Shown here: one piece after another, positions 36,175-42,904 of the stretch
Numbering within the stretch: the stretch's first letter is position 1
Layout of the letters: each line of letters begins with the position of its first letter
Assembly (NCBI RefSeq): GCF_021502585.1
Contig: NZ_JAKFGM010000002.1
Location: forward strand, 620,501 to 684,500
DNA: 64,000 bases
Origin: Sphingomonas cremea
GTDB taxonomy: Bacteria; Pseudomonadota; Alphaproteobacteria; Sphingomonadales; Sphingomonadaceae
Direction of reading: 5' to 3'
Made by a program: the position numbers and the translations under genes
Notes under the pieces: model-generated
The model's database searches: none
Told to the model about the DNA's origin: nothing
Seen by the model: the letters and a program-made list of their open reading frames with translations, nothing else

Positions 36175-37356
36175 TCAGCGGGCCGCCTGCCGCTTGGGGG
36201 CAACCTTCTGCCCTTCATTGAGGAACGGCCCGGCCGAAAGCACGACGGACTCCTGGCCCGACAAGCCCTCGGCGATGGTAACTCCCTGATCGTCCACCGT
36301 CCCGATCTTGACGTTGCGCCGAACGACCTGGTTCTTGCCGTCGATGATATAGACATAATTGCCCTTCTCATCGCTCAGCACCGCGCTCTGCGGCAGCAGC
36401 GGCGCAGTCGTCGCGCCTGCCTCGATCTTGGCCTCGGCGAAACCGCCGGGGCGGATTGCCGGATCATAAGGGACCGTGATCCTGACCTCACCCTGCCGGC
36501 TTTGCGGGTCGATTACGGGCGAGACCTGCCAAACCCGGCCGGCGAAGCTCCGGTCGGTACCGATTGGAGTGACCGACGCAGGCATGCCCTGGCGGATGAA
36601 TGCCAGGTCCTGCTGGGACATTTGCGCCCGCATTTCCATTTCGCCGCCTTCCGCCAGGCGGAACAGGGCGCCCGATCCGGCGCTTACGACCTGGCCGACC
36701 TCGACGTTGCGCGAAAGGATCAGGCCGCTTTTCGGCGCACGGATATCGAGCCGCCCGATCTGGGCGCGCATCGAATTGAGGTTGGCCTCGGCTACCCGGA
36801 TCCGCGCATTGGCTGCGTCGCGCGCCGCCTTCTTTCGGTCGAGGTCCGCCTTTGACACGAAGCCGCGGCCGACCAGGGCCTGGCTGCGCTCATATTCATT
36901 CTGCGCGAGGGCGGCATCGGCGCGCGCCACCTGCACCTGCGCTGCAAGCTGCGCCGCGTTCTGCGCCTGGACCGACCGGTCGACGGACGCCAGCGTCTGG
37001 CCTTGGCGCACCCAGGCGCCGGCATCGACCAACACCGCGCGCACCATGCCACCTTCGCCAGCCACGCCGACCGGCTGATCCCTAAGGGCCGCAAGCGCGC
37101 CCGAGGCAGTAATGATCCGCGCGACCTGGCTCCGGCCCGGCACGACGACGCTCACCGTTGGAATTTGTCCACGGCCACCGGGCGCGGTTGCGCTCGGCCC
37201 ACCGGCCTCATCCTTGCTCCCACCCGAGAGCATGAAGAAAGCGATCAGTGCTGCCGCAAGGACTGCCACCGCGGCGATAATGATGTTCCGCCGACGCCGT
37301 GAGCGATCGACCACGACTAGCGTGTCGGAACTCGCGAAAGTGGTTTCCCGGTTCAT
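36175..37356 (-). CDS. Efflux RND transporter periplasmic adaptor subunit
   Basis: A 393-residue membrane-fusion protein. One N-terminal helix (NIIIAAVAVLAAALIAFFML) anchors it; the lipoyl/barrel-sandwich halves flank a helical hairpin of about residues 115-180 (QNAAQLAAQVQVARADAALAQN). Beta-barrel and membrane-proximal domains follow. Start is uncertain: ATG at 37356 (MNRETTF) was chosen, but ATGs at 37377 and 37365 are in frame. Transcribed with the permease gene downstream. No regulator gene is adjacent. Confidence 0.92.
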   Translation of the reverse strand: MNRETTFASSDTLVVVDRSRRRRNIIIAAVAVLAAALIAFFMLSGGSKDEAGGPSATAPGGRGQIPTVSVVVPGRSQVARIITASGALAALRDQPVGVAGEGGMVRAVLVDAGAWVRQGQTLASVDRSVQAQNAAQLAAQVQVARADAALAQNEYERSQALVGRGFVSKADLDRKKAARDAANARIRVAEANLNSMRAQIGRLDIRAPKSGLILSRNVEVGQVVSAGSGALFRLAEGGEMEMRAQMSQQDLAFIRQGMPASVTPIGTDRSFAGRVWQVSPVIDPQSRQGEVRITVPYDPAIRPGGFAEAKIEAGATTAPLLPQSAVLSDEKGNYVYIIDGKNQVVRRNVKIGTVDDQGVTIAEGLSGQESVVLSAGPFLNEGQKVAPKRQAAR

Positions 37357-37582
37357 AAGCCGCATTCTTTCCGCCATTCGTAACAAGCGGCAGCCTTCCG
37401 AGCCGCCACCGCTGTATTACCTAAATAACTCACCGCGCGCAACTGCACCGCCCGCGCCGCCGGTGGAAAGGCTTTTTCTACGAACGGCGGCACCCGTTAC
37501 ACAGACGCGCGTTGTTGCAATAGTGAAACGAGCGTGTGCAAACTGAGTAGCTGCGTCATTTAGCACAGGGAGCAAGAAAAGG

Positions 37583-37846
37583 ATGATCGAAAGTTACGGA
37601 ATCCTCGGCTGGATCGTCATCGGCCTCCTTGCAGGGGGCATCGCCAAGCTGCTTATGCCGGGCAAGGATCCCGGCGGTTGCGTTATAACCATCTTGCTTG
37701 GGATAGCCGGCGCCCTTTTGGCAGGCTTCCTTGGCAAGGCAGTGGGCTGGTATGACGAAAGCGAAGCCGCCGGCTTCGTCGCCGCCATCGTCGGCGCTTT
37801 CCTCATCCTGCTGATTTACCGCCTCGTACTGAGCCGCCGCCGCTAG
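37583..37846 (+). CDS. GlsB/YeaQ/YmgE family stress-response membrane protein
   Basis: An 87-residue protein with three hydrophobic helices. It starts MIESYGILGWIVIGLLAGGIAKLLMPG and has CVITILLGIAGALLAGFLG, matching the transglycosylase-associated (GlsB) family. Members are small inner-membrane proteins linked to envelope or acid stress; the molecular role is unknown. A hairpin terminator lies 23 bp after the stop. A second family member is encoded 1.1 kb away on the opposite strand. Confidence 0.9.
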   Translation: MIESYGILGWIVIGLLAGGIAKLLMPGKDPGGCVITILLGIAGALLAGFLGKAVGWYDESEAAGFVAAIVGAFLILLIYRLVLSRRR

Positions 37847-37869
37847 GCGCTGCCTCGTCGTTCATATTG

Positions 37870-37914
37870 GGGCCATCGCTGATCAATCACGATCCGGCGA
37901 TGGCCCTGTTTTTG
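37870..37914 (+). terminator. Rho-independent terminator after GlsB-type gene
   Basis: A perfect 10-bp stem GGGCCATCGC / GCGATGGCCC (37870-37879 with 37897-37906), 17-nt loop, then TGTTTTTGG. It ends just before the SIMPL gene's ribosome binding site, so it separates the two genes. Confidence 0.8.
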
Positions 37915-37929
37915 GCGGGAGGTGAAGTT

Positions 37930-38655
37930 ATGCGAAACCTGTTTATGACTGCGCTGGCGCTTGGCGCCTCCGCGATCCCAATGAGTGCTGTCGCCCAGAC
38001 GGTGGCGACTTTACCGGTGCTGAACGGTACCCGGCTTGACGTCAGTGCAACCGGTGAAGTGACACGTGTGCCTGACCTGGCGATCATCTCGGCCGGGGTT
38101 CAGACGCTTCAACCGACCGCGACTGGGGCGATCGAGGAAAATGCGACGCGGATGGAACGAGTCCGTGCGGCGTTGAAGCGCGCCGGCATCGCCGACAAGG
38201 ACATCCAGACTTCGTCGATCAATCTCAATCCCGAATATCGCTATGAAAATAACCAGCCGCCGCAGCTGACCGGATATCGGGCGACCAACACGGTCAACGT
38301 CAAGTTCCGCGACTTGAAGCGAAGCGGGTCGATATTGGATGCGCTTGTCGCAGAGGGGGCAAACCAGATCAGCGGGCCCAACCTGACCATCGATAAGCCC
38401 GAGGCGGCCTATGACGAGGCCCGGGTCAAGGCGATCGCAGCGGGTCAGGCCCGTGCGGAACTATATGCGCGAGCTCTCGGCAAGCGAGTTGTGCGGATCT
38501 TGTCGGTAAGCGAGGGCGGGGCCTTTGTGCCGCCGCCGATGCCGTTGGCTTACGGACGCGACATGGTTGCGGCGGCCCCCATGGCAAAGACCGAGATCGA
38601 TCCCGGCACCCAGCAACTGCAGGTAAATATCTCGATGAGTTTCGAACTTCAGTAG
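37930..38655 (+). CDS. SIMPL domain-containing periplasmic protein
   Basis: A 241-residue protein with a signal peptide (RNLFMTALALGASAIPMSAVAQ, cleavage likely after AQ). The body is a SIMPL/DUF541 domain: LDVSATGEVTRVPDLAIISAGV opens it, followed by the helical segment RMERVRAALKRAGIADKDIQT and IDKPEAAYDEARVKAIAAGQAR. The family resembles oxidative-stress defence protein YggE and BP26; function in the periplasm is not settled. GGAGGTGAAG precedes the ATG at 37930, which decides the start. A bidirectional terminator follows. Confidence 0.9.
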   Translation: MRNLFMTALALGASAIPMSAVAQTVATLPVLNGTRLDVSATGEVTRVPDLAIISAGVQTLQPTATGAIEENATRMERVRAALKRAGIADKDIQTSSINLNPEYRYENNQPPQLTGYRATNTVNVKFRDLKRSGSILDALVAEGANQISGPNLTIDKPEAAYDEARVKAIAAGQARAELYARALGKRVVRILSVSEGGAFVPPPMPLAYGRDMVAAAPMAKTEIDPGTQQLQVNISMSFELQ

Positions 38656-38670
38656 TACTGGCAATAAAAA

Positions 38671-38702
38671 GAGGCCGCCCGGACCATTCTAGGCGGCCTC
38701 TC
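38671..38702. terminator. Bidirectional terminator between SIMPL and GlsB-type genes
   Basis: A perfect 10-bp stem AGAGGCCGCC / GGCGGCCTCT with a 12-nt loop, between convergent genes. A five-base A run on its left gives a good U tract for the minus-strand gene; the plus side has a weaker tract (CTTATC, then TCTTTATC). Confidence 0.85.
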
Positions 38703-38723
38703 TTATCGCGTCTTTATCGACAG

Positions 38724-38978
38724 CTAGCGCACGCTTCCGCGGCGGACCAGATTCACGACCGCCAGCAGGATCACCGCGCCGAGCAGTGACCACAGGAAAG
38801 TTTCGACCGTCAGGCCCTGATTGATCGTACCCTTACCGAGAATTAGACCGGCAATCACGGCGCCGACAATGCCGACGACAATGTTCATGAGGATGCCTTG
38901 CTGGGCATCGGTGCGCATAATCAGGCTGGCAAGCCAACCCACCACACCACCGACGATGAGCCAAATAATGATACCCAT
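38724..38978 (-). CDS. GlsB/YeaQ/YmgE family stress-response membrane protein
   Basis: An 84-residue, three-helix membrane protein: MGIIIWLIVGGVVGWLASLI, then NIVVGIVGAVIAGLILG, then FLWSLLGAVILLAVV. The family is the same as the gene at 37583 but the sequences differ enough to be old paralogues. AGGAGG lies 7 nt before the ATG at 38978, which decides the start. It ends at a shared bidirectional terminator. Role in envelope stress is inferred from the family. Confidence 0.92.
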   Translation of the reverse strand: MGIIIWLIVGGVVGWLASLIMRTDAQQGILMNIVVGIVGAVIAGLILGKGTINQGLTVETFLWSLLGAVILLAVVNLVRRGSVR

Positions 38979-39110
38979 GTTCGTTCCTCCTGTTCGTGGC
39001 CACCCCAATTTTACGCGGGGCGCCTTCCGGCATCAGAGACGCACGATGCGGGCATGTTGTTCCGGTAAAGCAACTCTATGTCTAGTGTCGGCTACGAAAT
39101 GAATGTGAAA

Positions 39111-39138
39111 AGGGCCCCGCCTTCCGGCGGAGCCCCCT
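39111..39138 (-). terminator. Hairpin terminator after sciP
   Basis: On the minus strand an 11-bp stem (9 of 11 paired; CCGCC/GGCGG core with a TTCC-type loop) is followed by CTTTTC. It lies 27 bp past the sciP stop codon. Confidence 0.65.
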
Positions 39139-39165
39139 CCTGGTCCAACTGGGGACGGACCTAAA

Positions 39166-39465
39166 TCAATAGCGCTGCTGGCGCTCGTACTGGTCGCGAT
39201 AATGTTTGATGCGGGTAACCCGAAGGCCGGGCATGCCCGACCGATCGACGGCCCGCTGCCAGCCGGTAAATTCCTCGAGGCTCAAAGTGTAGCGCTGGCA
39301 TGCCTCGTCGACCGTCAGGAGCCCACCGGCGACCGCTGCGACAACCTCGGCCTTGCGGCGGACGACCCAACGCGTGGTCGAAGGAGGCGGAAGCGAGTCG
39401 AGCGTCAACGGTTCGCCAAGCGGTCCGATAACCTGCGCGGGACGAATTTTCTGATTCTCGAGCAT
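39166..39465 (-). CDS. sciP: CtrA inhibitor SciP (DUF1153)
   Basis: A 99-residue DUF1153 protein that matches SciP closely by eye: KIRPAQVIGPLGEPLTLDSL, RWVVRRKAEVVAAVAGGLL, then a helix-turn-helix TVDEACQRYTLSLEEFTGWQ. In Caulobacter, SciP binds the master cell-cycle regulator CtrA and blocks its recruitment of RNA polymerase, and its own gene is CtrA-dependent. TTAA half-sites are seen upstream (39483-39486, 39508-39511), but no TTAA-N7-TTAA pair. ATG at 39465. Ends at a hairpin terminator. The role in this organism is inferred from orthology. Confidence 0.9.
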   Translation of the reverse strand: MLENQKIRPAQVIGPLGEPLTLDSLPPPSTTRWVVRRKAEVVAAVAGGLLTVDEACQRYTLSLEEFTGWQRAVDRSGMPGLRVTRIKHYRDQYERQQRY

Positions 39466-39560
39466 CTAAAACCTCAACCACGTTAAACTTTTGTCGATAG
39501 CCAGCTTTTAACCGAAGGCCGTTGAGAAGGTCTGAAACACAACGGTAACCTTCTGCTTCA

Positions 39561-39803
39561 TCATTCCTTACTTTCCCTTAACCACGAGGGCCGCGGGATG
39601 CTTGCAAAGGTGCCTTTCAGCGTGCCCTTTGCATCCTTCCACCCCTCGCTGACGGAGAGGAAACAGGCGATTGCGTCCTGACGCTCTTCTCGCCCCAAAT
39701 TGGAGCTCGACGACAGCACCGAAAGAAGCTCGTCGATTTCGAGCTTGGTTTCTCGCGCCGCCTTAAGTTTGCCTTCGAATCGCGCCAATGAACGCCCCCT
39801 CAC
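39561..39803 (-). CDS. Hypothetical small protein, 80 aa
   Basis: An 80-residue reading frame starting from a GTG. It is charged and helical (RFEGKLKAARETKLEIDELL) and has no signal or membrane segment. No family is recognised and no convincing ribosome binding site is seen; it could be spurious. It sits between sciP and the divergent mnmA gene. Confidence 0.4.
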   Translation of the reverse strand: MRGRSLARFEGKLKAARETKLEIDELLSVLSSSSNLGREERQDAIACFLSVSEGWKDAKGTLKGTFASIPRPSWLRESKE

Positions 39804-39865
39804 CCCCGATTGGGCAGGGTCGATCTAGCCGAACAGGGTGAATTTCGAGTAAAGAGCCGCGCAGC

Positions 39866-40975
39866 ATGACCCCAAATTTTGACCTTAAGGACGCCGCGTC
39901 GGCGCGGATCATCGTTGCGATGTCGGGCGGCGTCGACTCCAGTGTGGTCGCGGCGCTCGCCGCGCGCACCGGCGCGGAAGTGATTGGGGTGACGCTCCAG
40001 CTCTACGACCATGGCGAGGCGGTGAAGCGCAGCGGCAGCTGCTGCGCGGGGCAGGACATCTACGATGCCAAGACCGTCTGCGACCGGCTCGGCATTGCGC
40101 ATTATGTGCTCGATTATGAAAGTCGATTTCGCACCGGAGTGATCGACAAGTTCGCGGATGAATATGCCGCGGGGCGAACGCCGGTTCCCTGCTCGCTTTG
40201 CAACCAGGGGGTGAAATTCGTCGACCTCATCGCCTTCGCCCGCGACCTTGGCGCCGACTGCCTGGCCACCGGCCATTATGTTCGGCGCGTGAAGCGGGAA
40301 GGCCGGGTCGAATTGTGGAAGGGGCGGGACCCGTCACGCGATCAAAGCTATTTCCTCTACGGCACCACGCCTGACCAGTTGAATTATCTTCGTTTCCCGC
40401 TCGGTGATTTGCCGAAGAGCGAGGTGCGCAAGCTCGCTACCGAAGAAGGGCTGATCGTGGCCGACAAGCCCGACAGCCAGGACATCTGCTTCGTTCCCGA
40501 CGGCGACTATGCGGGCCTGGTCAAGCGGTTGCGGCCGGAAACGGCGGCGCCGGGTGAGATCGTCGATCTTGAGGGCCGGGTACTGGGCGAGCACCAGGGT
40601 GTGGTCCACTTCACTATCGGCCAGCGGCGCGGAATCGAGGTCGGCGGCCAGCCCGAGCCGCTTTACGTCGTCCGGATCGAGCCGGAGGCGCAGCGGCTGG
40701 TCGTCGGCCCGCGCCGTGCGCTGGCGGTCGCGGCGGCAAGGGTCGAGGGAATCAACTGGCTGGCCGAGGACCAAGTGCAGGTCGAGGCCAAGGTGCGATC
40801 CCTGGCCCGGGCGGTGGCGGGGCGCTGGGACGGCGAGAAGCTGACCTTCGCCGCACCCGAATATGGTGTCGCGCCGGGCCAGTCGGCGGTCTTCTACGAC
40901 GGAGAACGACTGCTTGGCGGAGGCACGATCGTCGCGACCGAATCCGCGGCGATCGAAGAAGCGGTCGCGGCCTGA
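39866..40975 (+). CDS. mnmA: tRNA 2-thiouridine(34) synthase MnmA
   Basis: A 369-residue thiolase. The PP-loop is [16 protein letters not shown] (about 20-34), the catalytic cysteines fit [11 protein letters not shown] and [14 protein letters not shown], and [14 protein letters not shown] is the substrate-recognition loop. MnmA adenylates and then thiolates U34 of the tRNAs for Lys, Glu and Gln. A substrate, tRNA-Glu(TTC), is encoded in this window. Start ATG at 39866. A 330-bp gene-free stretch follows. Confidence 0.96.
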   Translation: MTPNFDLKDAASARIIVAMSGGVDSSVVAALAARTGAEVIGVTLQLYDHGEAVKRSGSCCAGQDIYDAKTVCDRLGIAHYVLDYESRFRTGVIDKFADEYAAGRTPVPCSLCNQGVKFVDLIAFARDLGADCLATGHYVRRVKREGRVELWKGRDPSRDQSYFLYGTTPDQLNYLRFPLGDLPKSEVRKLATEEGLIVADKPDSQDICFVPDGDYAGLVKRLRPETAAPGEIVDLEGRVLGEHQGVVHFTIGQRRGIEVGGQPEPLYVVRIEPEAQRLVVGPRRALAVAAARVEGINWLAEDQVQVEAKVRSLARAVAGRWDGEKLTFAAPEYGVAPGQSAVFYDGERLLGGGTIVATESAAIEEAVAA

Positions 40976-40999
40976 TCGTTCAAGGGTCGGCTCTTAAGT

Positions 41000-41053
41000 T
41001 CACTAAGTTCGCAAAAGTCTCGGGATAAGGCGCCATTGGCGTGAACTTAGTGA
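41000..41053. repeat. Inverted repeat with 11-bp arms
   Basis: Arms TCACTAAGTTC (41000-41010) and GAACTTAGTGA (41043-41053) match perfectly around a 32-nt centre. AAGTTC also occurs twice in direct order at the left arm. There is no T run, so it is not a typical terminator. Confidence 0.6.
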
Positions 41054-41152
41054 CCTCGAGGTGTCCAAGTCGGGTTAGTGCGGGCAATGAGAAAGAGCGT
41101 GGCGACGCTCTCACATTCTGCCGCCTGTAGGACAGGAAAATCGGTCGGCCCA

Positions 41153-41182
41153 AATGTCCGCTTTGGGGGGAAGCCGGAAATT
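41153..41182 (+). repeat. 30-nt hairpin repeat, copy 1 (degenerate)
   Basis: Arms AATGTCCGC and CCGGAAATT around TTTGGGGGGAAG. It lies between the convergent ends of mnmA and the gene at 41306. Confidence 0.6.
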
Positions 41183-41226
41183 GCCTTTTAGGCTTTAAGT
41201 CCCCAATCGACGTGGCTCAGATTCGG

Positions 41227-41267
41227 AGAAGCCCGGCCGGGACAGACGTCACCGCCGGGCTTCTTTC
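41227..41267 (+). terminator. Terminator-like hairpin
   Basis: A perfect 11-bp stem AGAAGCCCGGC / GCCGGGCTTCT (41227-41237 with 41254-41264), 16-nt loop, followed by TTC. It lies between convergent genes, 250 bp after mnmA and 40 bp from the end of the gene at 41306. Confidence 0.65.
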
Positions 41268-41305
41268 AACGCTGCTTTTGTTGAGTAGCGCCTCGACCAG
41301 ATCGC

Positions 41306-41806
41306 TTAGTGGACGTTCAAGTTGCCCGAGACGATCGTCTCAAGCGGAAGGTCCGTCAGCGTGGCGCCGAGGCACAGTGCCGGATCGCCCGTGGTCGCCG
41401 GATCGCCGTCGAAGAAGAATGCGCGGCTGACCTTGTCCTTGCCAGCACCGGGCTCGCCATTGTCCTGGACCGAGAAATAGACGGTATCGACCAGGCTTGG
41501 GTCGTTGGTCCGCTTGACGGTGCCGCCGAAAATGGCGGTGTTGGCATCGACCATTTTGCCGCAGCTGATATCGAGCTGAAGCAGATAGGGGGCTTTGCCG
41601 TTTTCGCCGGTGAAGGCTTTGTTGATCAAAGTTGCGTGGCCGGTGGCGGTGCCATCGGCGTTGATCTTCGCGCTCACCGAGAAATTGCGGCGCGGGTCGC
41701 TTGAAAGCGCACCCTGGCCGCTGACCATACCGCTGGTGGCGGCGATGGCGGGAACTGAACCGACGAGTGCAATGACGAGGCTTGCGGCCCCAAGGGAAAT
41801 CCGCAT
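41306..41806 (-). CDS. Hypothetical exported protein, 166 aa
   Basis: A 166-residue protein with a signal peptide (MRISLGAASLVIALVGSVPA then IAA, cleavage likely there). The mature part looks like a beta-rich domain (NFSVSAKINADGTATGHATL, GTVKRTNDPSLVDTVYFSVQ) with two cysteines. I do not recognise a family; the pattern is like proteins annotated as post-translational-modification-free exported beta domains. AAAGGAG precedes the ATG at 41806. It is the first gene of the accessory stretch, followed by other small exported unknowns. Confidence 0.72.
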   Translation of the reverse strand: MRISLGAASLVIALVGSVPAIAATSGMVSGQGALSSDPRRNFSVSAKINADGTATGHATLINKAFTGENGKAPYLLQLDISCGKMVDANTAIFGGTVKRTNDPSLVDTVYFSVQDNGEPGAGKDKVSRAFFFDGDPATTGDPALCLGATLTDLPLETIVSGNLNVH

Positions 41807-41908
41807 GGGCTTACTCCTTTACTGGTTTTACTGGGAGAATAGCGCTCAACGCCTTGTAATCACTGAATGTTCCGAAACACCTCGAAAGGGTGGGGAAGCA
41901 TCGACGCT

Positions 41909-41938
41909 AATGTCCGCTTTGGGGGGAAAGCGGACATT
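41909..41938 (+). repeat. 30-nt hairpin repeat, copy 2 (perfect 12-bp stem)
   Basis: Arms AATGTCCGCTTT and AAAGCGGACATT pair perfectly around GGGGGG. It is the best-paired copy and ends 2 bp before the stop codon of the minus-strand gene at 41941. Confidence 0.85.
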
Positions 41939-41940
41939 GG

Positions 41941-42225
41941 TCATGGAGTGATCTTCGGGCATCCATTGGCCGAAGGGATGAGGTGACGCCAGACAGTGAG
42001 CCCTGTCCAATATCGGCAAGTGAACCAAATCTCCTCCTCCGTTCGGGATGCCTCCTGGGCGTTCGCCGGAGGTGTCTCAGAAACCAAATCGCCCTCAAAA
42101 ACATAGACGCGCGTCTTTTTAGCGGTCAGCAAAACAGACCTTTGAGTAGCTTGAAGGAGGGCCGCTTGGACGGCGAAAAGGCCAATTAGGCCGAATACGA
42201 TCCAGCGAGTAGCAGAGCGTCTCAT
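41941..42225 (-). CDS. Hypothetical small membrane-anchored or exported protein, 94 aa
   Basis: A 94-residue protein with one N-terminal hydrophobic segment (WIVFGLIGLFAVQAALLQA) that could be a signal anchor, and a mature part with two cysteines (FTCRYWTGLTVW, NGCPKI). No family recognised. ATG at 42225. It is bracketed by two copies of the 30-nt hairpin repeat, at 41909 and 42259. Base composition is less GC-rich than the core genes. Confidence 0.55.
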   Translation of the reverse strand: MRRSATRWIVFGLIGLFAVQAALLQATQRSVLLTAKKTRVYVFEGDLVSETPPANAQEASRTEEEIWFTCRYWTGLTVWRHLIPSANGCPKITP

Positions 42226-42258
42226 GTTCCAACTATTCGATAGAGCGGCTTCAGTGGC

Positions 42259-42288
42259 AATGTCCGCAATGGGTCGAAGGCGGACATT
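42259..42288 (+). repeat. 30-nt hairpin repeat, copy 3
   Basis: Perfect 9-bp arms AATGTCCGC / GCGGACATT around AATGGGTCGAAG, between the genes at 41941 and 42343. Confidence 0.8.
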
Positions 42289-42342
42289 CCTAGGGAAACC
42301 TATTTGTCCGTAGCGCGGCGCGCTGAAGTGGTCGCGCCCTAA

Positions 42343-42612
42343 TTATTTATCCGTTGTGGGAGGTGAGCTTCCGGGCGAATTGGGATTAACATTGCCCAAC
42401 CTCAGCGCGTTGCGCGCGTTGGTGTCGATCGCGCGCTGCTCGACGTCCGATCTGCAGATCCTCTTGTACAGATGGCTTCCGACCTCGCGAGTCCTGCGGC
42501 ACTTCTGATCGGCTTGTCTCTCACCTTTGACTACGATCGGCTGCTGTTCGGGCGAAGGGGCCGGAGGCTGTGCCTGACCGGCAAGAGCGATGAGCAACAC
42601 TGACGTGATCAT
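42343..42612 (-). CDS. Hypothetical small exported protein, 89 aa
   Basis: An 89-residue protein. Residues 1-14 (MITSVLLIALAGQA) form a short signal peptide; the mature part is polar and contains ADQKCRRTREVGSHLYKRIC, two cysteines 16 residues apart in a pattern I associate with a widespread small exported family in alphaproteobacteria (a KxCR...GSR...RxC motif). GGGAGG lies 5 nt before the ATG. No function known. Confidence 0.62.
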   Translation of the reverse strand: MITSVLLIALAGQAQPPAPSPEQQPIVVKGERQADQKCRRTREVGSHLYKRICRSDVEQRAIDTNARNALRLGNVNPNSPGSSPPTTDK

Positions 42613-42697
42613 GGCCGCCTCCCAGGGTGTATTTCTGCTTCGCGGCCGCTCAAGTCAAATCAAGGCCTGCTAAGGTGTGGAGGCCACCCAACGAGCT

Positions 42698-42727
42698 AGC
42701 GGCAGGAATGGGTCGAAAGCTGCCATA
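42698..42727 (+). repeat. 30-nt hairpin repeat, copy 4 (variant arms)
   Basis: The core AATGGGTCGAAA is intact, but the stem is GGCAG/CTGCC instead of CCGC/GCGG, a compensated change that keeps pairing. Confidence 0.6.
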
Positions 42728-42733
42728 AGCCGA

Positions 42734-42767
42734 TTTCGTCATTCCCGCTTTCGCGGGGATGACGAAA
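42734..42767. repeat. Palindromic element of the GTCATTCCCGC type
   Basis: Arms TTTCGTCATTCCCGC and GCGGGGATGACGAAA pair at 14 of 15 positions around TTTC. Sequences of the GTCATTCCCGC...GCGGGAATGAC type are dispersed REP-like elements in many proteobacteria. Confidence 0.7.
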
Positions 42768-42790
42768 TGGAGTTGAGCGATAGTCTCTCT

Positions 42791-42820
42791 AATGACTACA
42801 AATGGTTGAAAGCGGACGTA
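42791..42820 (+). repeat. 30-nt hairpin repeat, copy 5 (degenerate)
   Basis: Reads AATGACTAC, AAATGGTTGAAA, GCGGACGTA; pairing is partly lost. Confidence 0.5.
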
Positions 42821-42904
42821 AGCTAAACCCTGCCCCACTCGTCGCAGTCGTTTCCACCCCCATTCCATTTAGTGCAGGCAGACGAGACCCAAGGGCCAGT
42901 TCGG

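Larger units (their letters stand above)
40976..41305. other. Gene-free stretch after mnmA
   Basis: No convincing gene. It holds a long inverted repeat (41000-41053), a short hairpin AGAGCGT-GGCG-ACGCTCT (41094-41111), one degenerate copy of the 30-nt hairpin family (41153-41182) and a strong terminator-like hairpin (41227-41267). A small structured RNA is possible, but I see no promoter that supports it. Confidence 0.6.
42613..42904. other. Gene-free stretch with three repeats
   Basis: Nearly 300 bp without a gene. It holds two degenerate copies of the 30-nt repeat (42698-42727 and 42791-42820) and an unrelated 15-bp-arm hairpin (42734-42767). It lies between the promoter end of the gene at 42343 and the 3' end of the sulfatase gene. 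Confidence 0.6.

Noticed and set aside
39481-39520. Canonical CtrA box upstream of sciP
   Set aside because: TTAA half-sites are present but not with a 7-bp spacing.
41846-42028. Short open frames across the 30-nt repeats (also 45943-46158, 47226-47633, 55536-55862)
   Set aside because: The encoded peptides are translations of the repeats and differ between copies; no ribosome binding site or conserved protein sequence.
42847-42876. A possible fourteenth repeat copy in reverse orientation
   Set aside because: It has AATGGGGGTGGAAA with two extra G and almost no pairing of the arms; too weak to count.
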